Assembly: GCA_964006375.1 (NCBI GenBank)
Contig: OZ023269.1
Location: 126,640,723-126,704,722, forward strand
DNA: 64,000 nucleotides
Source of the DNA: Tillus elongatus
Lineage: Eukaryota > Arthropoda > Insecta > Coleoptera > Cleridae
Direction: 5' to 3'
Each line of letters opens with the position of its first letter. Position 1 is the first letter of the stretch. The position numbers and the translations under genes are program-made. Below, in pieces: positions 48,319 to 60,130 of the stretch. The notes under the pieces are model-generated. The model had not been told where the DNA came from, made no database searches, and saw only the letters and a list, made by a program, of their open reading frames with translations.

Positions 48319-49923
48319 TTTAAATAGTAGAGATTAGATTATATTTTATTGTGAGTGGGCTATTTCAGTCCCCCCACCGCGACCTTAGGTCTATTGTGGC
48401 TCACTTCTAATTATTTAGATTTCACCCATCAATTCCAGCTCCCTGAGGGAGTCGATCTTTTCTTGAGGGTGAAAGTTTGTTTGACAGGTGAAAGTCGCTT
48501 GCCCGTTTCGAAGCTCAAAGAGAGATAACCTCCCTCCGAGTTCGTCTGGACCCGACATCCGTCAGTGTTTGCCTCGAGGCGGTATCATGAAGTCCCACTC
48601 TCGAGCAGCATCTAATCTCCAGTTGTAATCCACCCCTAGAGATCTCAGCTCCCCTCAGGCTCTACCAAACCTGACACCTAACAGTGTTAAGACTCAAGGC
48701 AACATCCCATCAAGTCCCGCTCCTGAGCATCACCCCAGCGTGGCCGTCCGTCCGTTTCGTAGCACACAGTATGGGCTCCAAACTCCGGGTGTTTACCACT
48801 CATCAGAGATCAGAGCCCCCGGGACGTCTGGGCACACGACACACGCCAGGGCTCAATCCAGGGCGGTATCATCTGGAACCTCGCTCCCGAGTAATAACCA
48901 AGCGAGGCCAATTGTCAGTCTCTGAGGCCACAGTGGAGGCGCCAAACTCCGGGTGCATATCACTCCCCAGAGATGTCTGCCTCCCCCCAGCCTCACCTGC
49001 ACCAGACCCGCGCCAGTGTTTCATTGACTCGAGGCGGTATCATGAAGTCCCGCCCTCGAGCAGCATCCAGGCTGGGTCGTTAGCCTGGATCGATGCTTAC
49101 AGAGTAGGCCCAAGTCTCCAGGTGTAATTCACCCCTACAGACCCCAGCCACCTCCGGGTTCGTCCAGGTCCAACACCTGCCAGCGTTAGCTTAAATTTCA
49201 CCCAACAAATCGAGCTTCCGACAAGAGACGACACCTGCGAGGTGAAACCTTGTTTGACACATGTACTGCCATCTGAGTGAAGTTGCTTGCCCGTCTCAAA
49301 GCTCAAAGAGAGATAACCTCTCTCCGAGTTCGTCTAGACCAGACATCCGTCAGTGTTTGACTCGGTGCAGTATCATGAAGTCCTGTGGTCGTTTGTCCGT
49401 TTCGAAGCTCACAGAAGAGGCCTCAACCCTTAGTTTTATTCCACCCCTAAAGATCTCAGCTCTCCTGCGGGTTCGTCTAGACCCGACATCCACCAGTGCT
49501 AGACTCAAGGCGACATCCCATCGAGCCCCGCTCCCAAGCATCGTACAAGCGAGGCCGTCCGTCTGTTCCGAAGCACACAGTGGGGGCCCCAAACTCCGGG
49601 TGTTTACCACTCGTCAGAGTTTTAAACCCCCTCCGGGTCGTCTAGACACACGACACCCGCCAGCACTCAACCCAAGGCGGCACCCATCCGGAACCCCGCT
49701 TCCGAGTAACAACTAAGCGCGGGCAACCATACATTTCTAAGCCCAGAGTGGATGCCTCAAAATCCGGGTGTACATCACTCCCCAGAGAAATCCGCCTCCC
49801 TCCAGGCCCACATGGATAAGACCCCCGCCAGTGTTTGATTCCAATTAGTCGCCTTTTACGACAGGCAGGAGTTACCTTGGGCCTATTCTTTTAGTTAGTC
49901 CCTGGACCCCCATTTAAATAGTA
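48319..49923. repeat. G+C-rich ~160-bp tandem array inside an 11-bp direct repeat
   Basis: Blocks such as AACTCCGGGTGTTTACCACTC, CGACATCCGTCAGTGTTTG, GGCGGTATCATGAAGTCCCG and AGGCCGTCCGTCTGTTCCG recur about every 160-170 bp (near 48620, 48786, 48945, 49113, 49428, 49590 and 49760), about nine diverged units. The array is clearly richer in G+C than its surroundings. TTTAAATAGTA stands at both edges (48319-48329 and 49913-49923), as a target duplication would. Two plus-strand frames (48684-49127, 49261-49716) stay open across units because the period is near a multiple of three; I take these as by-products, not genes. It ends with GTCGCCTTTTACGACAGGCA near 49850. Confidence 0.8.
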
Positions 49924-50147
49924 AGTAGAGTAGAATAATAATCATTGCAAAGATTACTCAATTTTCTATTCAATCTTGTACTGGGTTTAAAAAACCTTGC
50001 GGAGAAATTTCTAAATTAAAGTTCAAAAGTATGGGCCAAAAAATAAATAACATTGCGGAAACAAAAGATATAATCGAAAGGTTTAATACAACAGCATCGT
50101 TTTGCCTAATAGACTGAAGATCAACTCAAACTGCAGGGGCCACTGCA

Positions 50148-50520
50148 AAATTCAGGAGATCGTGATGGAGCCCATGCTTGAAATGAGGGCAGACTTCTCG
50201 AGCCCGCGATTCTGCAGGGAAAACAATTTTACAGTGAAATCCCCGACCGCGATGTATGGCGGCGGGAGACGCGGGTCCTACCACGGGACGCATTCGTTTG
50301 GTTCACGGACGGATCCGGCGGGGAGCGTGGGACGGGGGCAGGCGTTTATTTGGAAGTACCGAGGGTAAGTCACACTATTAACCTCGGAGCTCATGCAACG
50401 GTCTTTCAGGCCGAAATGAACGCCATCTTGCACTGCGTGCGAGAGAACAAGAGGAGGGGCTACACCAGCAAGCGGATCTGCGATTGTGTTCTGGGATTAT
50501 TTCGGATACTTTCTGGTGGA
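50148..50520 (+). pseudogene. LINE-B RNase H fragment
   Basis: The coding frame gives WRRETRVLPRDAFVWFTDGS, GTGAGVYLEVPRVSHTINLG and HATVFQAEMNAILHCVRENK RRGYTSKRI. Unlike the 5-kb copy it keeps the DGS Asp and the AEM Glu of the active site. It ends after the TSKRI block and is not followed by the rest of the domain. Upstream, 50148-50230 is LINE-B-like but in a poorer frame. It lies just past the tandem array. Confidence 0.8.
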
Positions 50521-51537
50521 CGGCTATCCACATTTTATCAAGGTCATCGTTACTGAACAGTAGCGGGTTTTGCAGAGATAGAGATGGAGTCGATGACTGA
50601 TCGTTCAAGAGGCATAATTTTCTCCTGAGGGAAGCACGAGAACACCTTATTCACCAATAAGGAGTACTTCTCGTTGTCTCAATTGTAGTACTGCAAAAAA
50701 ACCTCGGACAAGGTGGATGTGCAGAATACCTCAAATCGGGTTATGCTTGGGTTACCAGAGGAATCGTTTTACACAGTTTCCTTCTACAGATATCTATTAG
50801 TTTAGTTTACGATTTTTGATTTTTTATATCCACCAATGGTTACATAACATACACATCTTTTGTATCTCTGTCATTATTTTTGAAATAAAAAGTTGTAATA
50901 ACTCTGTATTTATGCTTTTTGTTCGCATAGAAAATTAATTTTCTGAAAAAAATGTGGTTATCAATAAAATGAAAAAGTTAGGTTAAGAAACTTATTCGAC
51001 TTCTGTAGCAATTGAGTAGGATAAATAATGTTGTAAATGGGTAATATTTAGGTCAATTTTTCGTTGCCTGTTAAATTTTGAAATAAAGGACCCTATTTAA
51101 ATTATTTATATAAAAATGTAAGTCCGTAATTAACAAAATAAATGATGTGAATAAAATTTGCAGAACATGTCTAACAAGCTTAATAATTAATGAATCCTAT
51201 ATATGCCGCAATGTAATTAATTGTTTTATTGGTAGCTAGAGCAATGAATATTGACACAGCCCAATGCTGCCGTCATTGTGCACTAATTTTAGCAAATATT
51301 TATTCATTTACACATCATGTTCCCACTGTATCGCTACTTCTACCAATTATACCGCGGTTTATAGAACACACACTATGAATAATGAATATTTTGACTGTTT
51401 TTTACATTTAAAATTGCCTAATTTATATAAACATGATGCAATAAATGTTCACCTATTAAACTTTATTACCTACTCCCAGTATCATTTCCCACTCAACTTA
51501 AAACTATAACTTTAAAGCTGCTTCGATCCCTTTATAT

Positions 51538-51540
<3 letters not shown>
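50521..51540. other. No recognisable feature
   Basis: A+T-rich sequence; no gene or repeat recognised. Confidence 0.5.

Positions 51541-51606
<66 letters not shown>
51541..51606. repeat. (TA)n microsatellite
   Basis: Alternating TA of ~66 bp ending in ATGTATGTATG. Confidence 0.97.
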
Positions 51607-51616
<10 letters not shown>

Positions 51617-51688
51617 GTTGTTTGATCAATTACAATGAAAAGCGTTGTCTATAAAAGTGGCCATTTTTCTGTCACTTCTTTATACTAT

Positions 51689-52072
51689 TGTTACGTTCCA
51701 CGGGGCTCTGGATTTGTTGATTAACAAAACACAGCTTTCCAAACTATTAATTTATTATTACCAACTATTTTCCAACACCAGTGTCATCTAAAATATATCT
51801 CTTCTCTATTATTAAATGTCCATAGAACTATATTCCACTATCGCCTTCTATGATCGCTTCCTATACACCACCACTTACTGTTAACTCGCTTTATACTCTA
51901 TGATCACTTTCACACCATCTTATTCAATACTGAACTAACTTATTCTGTGCACCGCTCGTCTATTTATACTTGTCTATAGAGATTCTAGACGTTTCACACT
52001 ATTCTAAACTATTCTACACCTGTCACCTCTGGTCTATTCCAGAAATGTCTTTCCAGAGTGTTCGTTGTGACA
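51689..52072 (-). repeat. LTR of the gypsy-type element
   Basis: A 384-bp minus-strand LTR starting TGTCACAACGAACACTCTGG and ending GGAACGTAACA, so TG...CA ends are present. Directly 5' of it on the minus strand is a purine tract, AGAGGAGGGCAG, the expected plus-strand primer site. The partner LTR is not in the window. Confidence 0.82.
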
Positions 52073-52084
52073 CTGCCCTCCTCT

Positions 52085-54187
52085 TATATTCGACCGTCCC
52101 GGTCGAATTCTGACATTTCTTGGTACGGCGTAAGTCTGTGCATATGGACCACCTTCATCTTGCTCTTTGGGCTCCTCTAAATGCGATAGACAACGTCATT
52201 GATCCTTTTGACCACCTTATAAGGACCTTCCCATAATTTCTGTAGTTTCGGTGACCGTCCCTTGCGTCGTACTGGATTGTAGAACCACACACGATATCCT
52301 TCGTTAAAATCAGCTGAATTAGCTCGCACGTCATAACGGGTCTTCATGCGGTCGCTTTCTACTCGTATATGCCTTCTGACAGCAGAGTGGATGGTTTCTA
52401 TTCTTCTTTCCAAATCCTTTATGTATTCATCAGTTGACCGTGGAGCATCTGTGGGTTTTCCAAATACGAGATCAGGAGGAAGTCTTAAATCTCGCCCAAA
52501 AACCACGCTGGCTGGTGTATGTCCGATAGTCTCATGTACAGCCGAGCGGTATGCCAGTAGAAAGAGTGGAATGTGCCGGTTTCAATCCGTTTGGTGTTCA
52601 TTGACAAATATTCTTAAGTGGGACTCCAAAGGAGCATTGAATCTTTCCACCATTCCGTCAGATTGAGGGTGCATGGGTGTAGTTCTCATTTTCCTGATTC
52701 CTATAAGCTCACAAACCTTCTGGAATACAGCCAACTCGAAGTTGCGTCCTTGGTCGGAATGGAGCTCTAGTGGTGCGCCAAACCTACAGACAAACTCATT
52801 CACCAATACTTCTGCGACGGTGGTGGCCTCTTGATTCGGGACTGCAAACACTTCTGGCCACTTGCTAAAATAATCCATGGCTACAAGCATATAGCGATTT
52901 CCTGCGTCTATTCTAGGACCAGCTATGTCGATTGCAATTCTTTCGAAAGGGGCTCCCACGTTGTACTGCTTCATTCGCCCCCTGGTTTTTGATTTAGGCC
53001 CTTTACTGGATGCACACGCTTGGCAGGTTTTGCACCATTCTTCCACATCAGCTCTACATTGTAACCAATAAAAACGTTCGCTGACCTTTTCCAAAGTTTT
53101 CTTTACGCCTAAATGGCCTCCACCTTCCCCGCCATGGATCTCCTCGATTACCTCCCTAACTCTTGGCCGCGGAAGCATTATTTGCTTCAATATGTGGGTA
53201 CCAGCTTCTGACTCCCAATTCCTGACCAGAAGATTATCTTCGATTGCAATGAAGTCCCACTGGGCCCAGTAACTTTTGGTGGCAACGCTTTTATCACTAA
53301 CTTCTAACGAAGTGGGTCTTTCTTGGCAAGTCTCCTTCCATCTGTAGATTGGTTGGATATCAGGGTCTTCTTTTTGGTCCTCCATTATTCCTTGCGGGTC
53401 CCATCGGTTAACGGGTTGCACCGTTACCCTCCTACACACTTCGAGATTCAATCCTTCTTTGTTTTCGGCAGTGATGCAATGCTTGCATTTTGGTGGGCAA
53501 GGTCTCCTAGACAGGGCGTCGACATTACCGTGCTGTCGTTCAGGGCGGTATTCGACGGTAAAATTGTACACTTGAAGGCGTTCAAGCCACCTCGCCATCT
53601 GCCCCTCTGAATTTTTAAATTGAAGAAGCCAACGTAGGGAAACGTGGTCGGGTCTCAGGAGAAATTCTTGACCATATAGATATTTGTGAAAATGCTCCAA
53701 CGTTTTGATAATGTCTAGAAGTACTTTCCTCGTCACGCAATGGTTCTTATCTGCTTTGGAAAGTGCCTTGCTGAAATACCCTACAAGCTTCTCTTGGCCT
53801 CCCTGTTCCTGCGAAAGAACACCTCCAATACCAACATTGCTCGCGTCCGTGTCCACAATGAACCTCTGACCAGGCTGGGGATATGTCAGAATCGGGGACG
53901 AACAGAGAGCCCGTTTTAGTGTCTCGAATGGTTTTTCACAATCATTGGTCCAAATGAAGGGTGTCTTTTCTTCTGTCAGTTTGTGTAAAGGTTTCGCGAT
54001 GTCAGCAAACCCCTTTACAAAATGGCGGTAATATGTGCAGAGGCCCAGAAAGCTTCGCAGCTGATGTACATTGGTTGGAATGTTCCAGTTCATAAAACAT
54101 TCTGTCTTCTCTGGATCGGTTTTGACTCCATCTGGGGTGATAATGTAGCCTAAGTACTTGACTGCTTTTTGACAATATGGTACGCCA
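52085..54187 (-). pseudogene. pol: gypsy-type pol: RT end, RNase H, integrase (two nonsense changes)
   Basis: One frame runs from 54187 (QKAVKYLGYIITPDGVKTD, RT connection) and LRSFLGLCTYYRHFVKGFAD. Counting from Met at 54093: RNase H near residues 76-200 with VDTDAS (Asp 83) and LRPDH (Asp 149), but the usual Glu of the RRELL block is lost (TRKVLL, residues 121-126). The H2C2 zinc finger uses His 320, His 327, Cys 354 and Cys 357. The integrase core keeps Asp 389, Asp 447 and Glu 483, exactly DD35E. A TGA replaces Trp at 52582; the same frame continues as RHIPLFLLAYRSAVHETIGH, VFGRDLRLPPDLVFGKPTDA and LQKLWEGPYKVVKRIND (C-terminal domain) to a TAG at 52177, and on to KMKVVHMHRLTPYQ. No indel is needed, only two nonsense changes. 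Confidence 0.94.
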
Positions 54188-54287
54188 CAAAAATCACTTT
54201 TTGACCCTAGGTATTATTTAGTTTTAAATAATAATAGCTGATGCCGCATATACGGTTTTGTTCAATATGTGAATTTTAATAGCAAAA

Positions 54288-54585
54288 CCTTGGTGTTTGT
54301 GTGTGTGTGTGTTTTTTTTTTCTTCAACGTCGGTCTATTTCCGCGACTATGGCCAAGCACCGACGCCAGGAAGCAGTTTCACCTCACTATCCTGGAACAT
54401 TTTTCGAACGCCTGCCTTTCTGTAAAGAGGGTAGGGATCTTTAACGTACCCAACATCGCGTGGACACGGGAGCGACGGCTCTACGCCCCCTCCAAAGGGC
54501 GGAACGTGCAGATTTCAACTTGCTCAAATACAGTGCCACAACCTTGGTTGATGTTACAGTATGCACTGAAAAAGTGAAATGAGGA
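54288..54585 (-). mobile_element. SINE-1 copy, head truncated
   Basis: Begins with (TG)n (54298-54312), then TTCTTCAACGTCGGTCTATT, CACCGACGCCAGGAAGCAGT, GCGTGGACACGGGAGCGACG, CGGAACGTGCAG, up to TTGATGTTACAGTATGCACT and GAAAAAGTGAAA. The tRNA-like head is missing. Confidence 0.87.
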
Positions 54586-54859
54586 TGTTCGAAATTTCAT
54601 TTTTTTTTCAAGTGACTATGAATTAGAACGCATAGAACCTTTATTAAGGATTCCTTAAAATTTGTCTGTGTAAAATTGGTTCATGTATCTCTTTCGATTG
54701 TTCAGCCAGAAAATCGGATCACTTTCGGAACAAATTTTTAGTTTTTTCTAAAAGGTTATATCACTTAAAGTAATATAGTTATTTGGATAAAGCTTAGTAC
54801 GCATCTCAAGTCCATAGAGACTTATTAACTGCCAAAATTTAACTGTTAATGGGATAATA

Positions 54860-55984
<1,125 letters not shown>

Positions 55985-56356
55985 GATTTGTAGCGGCTTT
56001 TTTAAATCTAATTTCAATAGTTATTTTAGTTTGCCCAACATATTTAAGTTCACAATCCCTACAGCCTATTTCATAGATTGCAGACACTTCGGTGGTATTA
56101 TCTGGATCGACAAAAGTGTCTGGAATCTATTAATTAGGTTGTAACGATTGTGAGCTTAAATATGTTGGGCAAACTAGAATAACTATTGAAACTAGATTTA
56201 AAGAATATTTAGCACAACTGGGATATAGCACTATTGATAAATTATGTATTGCTCAGCATATTTGGGATAATAATCATCATGTAGATAAAGAAAATCGCAA
56301 GTTAATAAAAAATGTCAGGCACTCGCGTCAGTTAGATGCTCACGAAAGTCCATATG
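55985..56356. pseudogene. Penelope GIY-YIG fragments in head-to-head palindrome
   Basis: Two copies of the same coding segment face each other. Minus strand (about 56110-55990): [20 protein letters not shown] then KITIEIRF. Plus strand (56144-56356): [60 protein letters not shown]. The shared arms are 56003-56066 and 56148-56204. GIY-YIG landmarks (IYEI, YVG, catalytic Arg in TRF) survive. The plus copy then meets (TA)n. Penelope-like elements often show partial inverted duplications, so this arrangement fits the family. Confidence 0.85.

Positions 56357-56359
<3 letters not shown>

Positions 56360-56452
<93 letters not shown>
56360..56452. repeat. (TA)n microsatellite
   Basis: Alternating TA of ~92 bp directly after the GIY-YIG fragment. 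Confidence 0.97.
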
Positions 56453-56455
<3 letters not shown>

Positions 56456-56745
56456 CTAGAAATTTGAACAAAAATGTTTCGATAAATAGGGTAGGTCCGG
56501 TTCTATGTAGTCCATTGTTCGAACTGTTATCTTAATAACCAGTGTGTCCTTCTTAGAAGGAATATTTGATAACGACACAGCATTACAAAAGCAGGTATGC
56601 AGTTTTAATTACAGAGATTTAAGACTCAACAGTGGGGGTTTGTCTGTATACCTTCCTAGAGGACGCTGTTTGCAACTGCTTCACAACTGCTTAGCAACTA
56701 ACATATAAATAATAGTTCTAGTCGTTATTCGCTTGGTTTATTCTT

Positions 56746-56788
56746 ACCTCTGATGGTGCTAATTTTGTTAGCGAAACGATCGTCAGGT
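56746..56788 (+). ncRNA. Hammerhead-like ribozyme motif, Penelope terminal segment
   Basis: Stem I ACCT (56746-56749) pairs with AGGT (56785-56788). The core is CTGATGG (canonical A9 is G here), then one extra T, stem II GCTAA/TTAGC (56758-56762 with 56768-56772), core GAA (56773-56775), stem III ACG/CGT with an AT loop (56776-56783), and cleavage triplet GTC ending at 56784. It lies 0.4 kb 3' of a GIY-YIG fragment on the same strand and is followed by a Penelope terminal segment (GATAAATTGGGTTTACC). Confidence 0.7.
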
Positions 56789-56894
56789 CTAAAAACTGTA
56801 TTGTGATAAATTGGGTTTACCAAATTGTATTTATTAGTGCTCATCACAGGTTCCAAACTTGACTCATTAAATCGAGAGTATACTAGAGTTTAAA

Positions 56895-57600
56895 TATTCC
56901 TCTGATTTCGTATCCGGTATTTTTGAGAAATTAAATTTATATAATTCTTCTTAATTCCTTTTCTATCATTTTGGAAAAGTTATTTATTAGATGCACTACA
57001 AGTTGCAGCCAGTTTAAATCTACATGAATTTCTTCTTGTTGAGAAGCTGTTCACTACATACCCACAAGTCGATCAGTTTCAATATTTCTTATCTGATTTC
57101 TCCAACAGTTTTAAGAAGTTTTTAGGTAAATACGCTACAAACTACAATTATTTAGATCAAATAATTCATCTATGACTTTTTTCTACAACATTTTTAAGAA
57201 GTTGCTTGTCTGATACAGTACAAATTATGGTCATTTTAAATAATTGTTTTCTATTTTTTTCGCCAGGATTTTAGAAAAGTTGTTCATTTGATTCCCCACG
57301 AGTTGGGATTTGTTTAAATAATTCTTTTCTAATTTCCCCGGCAGTTTTCAGAAGTTTTTGTCAGATACGCTACAAATTACGATCAGAAGAAATAACTTGT
57401 CGCTAGTTTCTTCTCCAGTGTTTTCAAGAAATCGTTTAGGTCATACCCCACAAGTTGCGATCAGTTTAAATAAATCTTCTTTAATTTCTTCTTTTGCATT
57501 TTAAAGGAGCTACTCATTACATAACCGCACACTTTGTGATTAGTTTAAAAATAATCTTTATAATTTTTTCTCAAGTAGTTTTGAGAAGTTTTTTGAAATA
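56895..57600. repeat. Diverged ~77-bp tandem array
   Basis: A motif like GTTTTNAGAAGTTTTT recurs near 56968, 57038, 57108, 57192, 57270, 57343, 57420, 57497 and 57577, spaced 70-84 bp. Between copies lie GATACGCTACAAATTACGAT and AGTTTAAATAATTCTTTTC-type sequence. About nine old units. Confidence 0.75.
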
Positions 57601-57679
57601 ATTATTCGCTTATTTCTCTTACTGAGATATCTGACATCATTCAGACATATATTAAAAAACTGAAAAATACCTTCACTTC

Positions 57680-58852
57680 TGGCCGCGCATAAAATGACGG
57701 ATATCATTTTCAAAACTAAAAAAGTCCGAAAGATGCCCTCTTCTCTTAATACCAGGAAAGCCTTTGGCCTTGATGAAATTCCAGCAATTGTTCTCAAAAA
57801 TGCGCACCAGAACTTGCTCCTGTCCTCTGTTTCAGACATCTTACAATAGAGGCATATTTCCTAGTAACTGGAAAACAGCTCGACTACAACCCGTCCCCAA
57901 GAAAGGATCCAAAGCGCTTCCTAGCAACTACAGGCCTATTTCTCTCCTGTCAGTTGTCTCTAAACTGATGGAAAAGTATATAAACACCGAATTACTAAAA
58001 TTTCTTGAAAAACACAGTCTAATCCACGACATGCAGTATGGATTCCGGCAGCGCAGATCAACTGCCGACTTCCTTTCCTTTGTCACCCATTCTTGGAACA
58101 AGTCAATGGAACTACACGGTGAATCTCAGGTTGTCGCTCTAGACATATCCAAAGCATTCAACCAGCTTTGGCACGCAGCGTTGCTTAATAAACTTCCGGC
58201 CTATGGCCTACCACCAACACTCTGTACCTGGACCGCAAATTCTCTCCAACCGGAGCATTTCTGTTGTCGTGGATGGCCATTCCTCTAAACTGTATCCAAT
58301 TAATGAATGAGTCCCTCAAGGTTCAGCTTTAGCCCCTACTTTGTTTCTTCTCCACATTAATGACCTCCTCTCTAGCACCTCCAACCCAATCCATAGTTAC
58401 GCGGACGACAGCACCCTCCACTCAAATATACAATATTCTAAGCCTGTCTCTTTAGCCCAATTAGATGAGGATCGCAGACTCATGGAGGGTTCTGTCTCTG
58501 TGGATCTCCAAAAAATATTAGACTGGGGAAGTAAAAATCTTGTACAATTCAACCCCACCAAATCTCAGTCTTGCTTTATATCTCATAAGAGATACACCAA
58601 CCCTAAACCCATCACAATGAACAACCAAGTTATTAAAAGTAATGAATCCTTTTCACTTGTTGGCATTTCTGTGGATCGAAATCTCAATTGGCACCAACAT
58701 ATCACATCAATTGCAGAAGCGGCTGCTAAGAAATTAGGTTTCCTCTTCCGGGCTCGCAAATACCAGCTAATCTCTATACGTTATGTACTTCACAAATAAG
58801 ACCAAACCTCGAATACTGCTCCCACATCTGGGTGCCGCTGCCGCTTCCTAAA
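57680..58852 (+). mobile_element. LINE-A copy lacking both ends
   Basis: It carries the ORF2 RT region: MTDIIFKTKKVRKMPSS-like start, SYNRGIFPSNWKTARLQPVP, KKGSKALPSNYRPISLLSVV, VALDISKAFNQLWHAALLNK, YADD (58398-58409), KSNESFSLVGISVDRNLNWH and RPNLEYCSHIW. Frames break near 57830, 58250 and 58310. It ends at ~58852 without the 3' UTR, so it is a fragment created by deletion or recombination rather than a simple 5'-truncated insertion. Confidence 0.9.
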
Positions 58853-58859
58853 GTCAAAC

Positions 58860-58975
58860 AGTAGAACAAGCTTATAATCTACAGTAAAAGAGAAAAAAGC
58901 TACAGTAAAAGCTAAAAAGCTACAGTAAAACTAAAAGAAATTACAGCAAAACAAGCTAAAAGCTAAAATACATAA
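58860..58975. repeat. Short A-rich tandem repeat (CTACAGTAAAAGCTAAAAAG)
   Basis: Four to five imperfect units of ~22 bp immediately after the broken 3' edge of the LINE-A fragment. Confidence 0.75.
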
Positions 58976-59849
58976 AGTCAAACTGAAACTAAATATCAGA
59001 GTAAGCTGACAAACGCAAGGAGTTGATGAGAAAGTTTAAAAGTCTATTGCCAAATTAAAGCTGTAGAGTTAACTGACAGAGCAAGACCACACAGGAAGCA
59101 AACACAATCAAGCAGAAACCCCATGATAACTTTTAAAGATTCCAAAAATTCATAAAATTAACCAAAAGAACAAAATGGCTACCATATACTTACTTTTCAA
59201 TTCTTGAAAATTGAAGTTGAAACTATACAAAAGATCCACTAGGCTGAGACTTCATCTATTGTACCAGGGGTCCAACAGCATCACATTCGAAGGTACCAGA
59301 AATCAATTCGGAAACAAAACTCAATCAACGGCGATTTAACTACAGTATGAGTATGAAGAAAATTCAACCATTATGCACACTCTAAAAAGACAGGAGGCAC
59401 TATCGCAACGACAAAACAGCGAACTAGAAAACAAACGACAGAAGTGACAGATATATCAAGGACAAAACAAGCGGACAAGAATGAAACACAGAACAGTCAT
59501 GTTCAAATCCATCATAATTCTGGCCACAGAGATGAATTGATAGAGGTTCAGCAGCACTAGTTCACTAGATGGTTGTATAATGAAGGAAAGTTTGTTACGT
59601 ATGTCAGTACTTGATAAGTTCAAAACTTTACCAGTAGAGCAGTTGAGTGCTTGAAAATCTCAATTTCTTCTAAGAAACATTGTAAATATATGTACTTGTT
59701 TTATCTATAATATCCTATAATGGAAACACTGTTCTGTTGGGTATTTAAATCAATAAATGAATAAACAAATACATTTCTTTATCAACATTTTTGAAAGTTT
59801 CGTTTATCTAGGTGGGCAGTTTTTCGTCATTTGAGCTCTTTCAAGAACT
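58976..59849. other. No recognisable feature
   Basis: No gene or repeat recognised. Confidence 0.45.
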
Positions 59850-60130
59850 TGGTTTTCTTTTTAAATACGAAAACTGAAATCGTTTGGGTCCATCTTTGCC
59901 ATCTTCTTTGTATAACCCTTTTTACATTTAATTAATATTAACGGGTTCATCTTTTCCATTTCGTCTATGTAATCTTCTTCACTTTTAATTTTCTCTGCCT
60001 GATACAACTCTTCCAGATATTCAACCTTTCAAAAAAATTTCTTTTTCCGGGAACAGATATTCTCCGTTTTTATTTTTGACTCTACTGATTGGTCGACGTT
60101 CATGAGTTAAAATGTCCCCTCTGAAATGAG
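59850..60130 (-). pseudogene. Possible LINE linker fragment (between endonuclease and RT)
   Basis: On the minus strand: RVKNKNGEYLFPEKEIFLK, then in a shifted frame RLEYLEELYQAEKIKSEEDY and IDEMEKMNP. The pattern dG-x-L-x-x-x-E-x-I followed by R-xx-EYxEELY is typical of the segment between the nuclease and RT in RTE/CR1-like LINEs. No RT motif follows, so the call is tentative. Confidence 0.35.

Larger units (their letters stand above)
51689..54190 (-). mobile_element. Ty3/gypsy LTR retrotransposon, 3' half
   Basis: A minus-strand fragment: end of reverse transcriptase, RNase H, integrase, purine-rich tract and one LTR. The 5' side (gag, protease, most of RT, 5' LTR) is absent; the break is at about 54190. 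Domain order RT-RH-IN is that of Ty3/gypsy. The single LTR, stops and missing 5' half make it immobile. Confidence 0.93.

Noticed and set aside
48684..49716. Two long plus-strand open frames (147 and 151 residues) in the G+C-rich array
   Set aside because: They are open because tandem units of near-multiple-of-three length repeat one stop-free frame; composition is Ser/Pro/Arg-rich and there is no domain.
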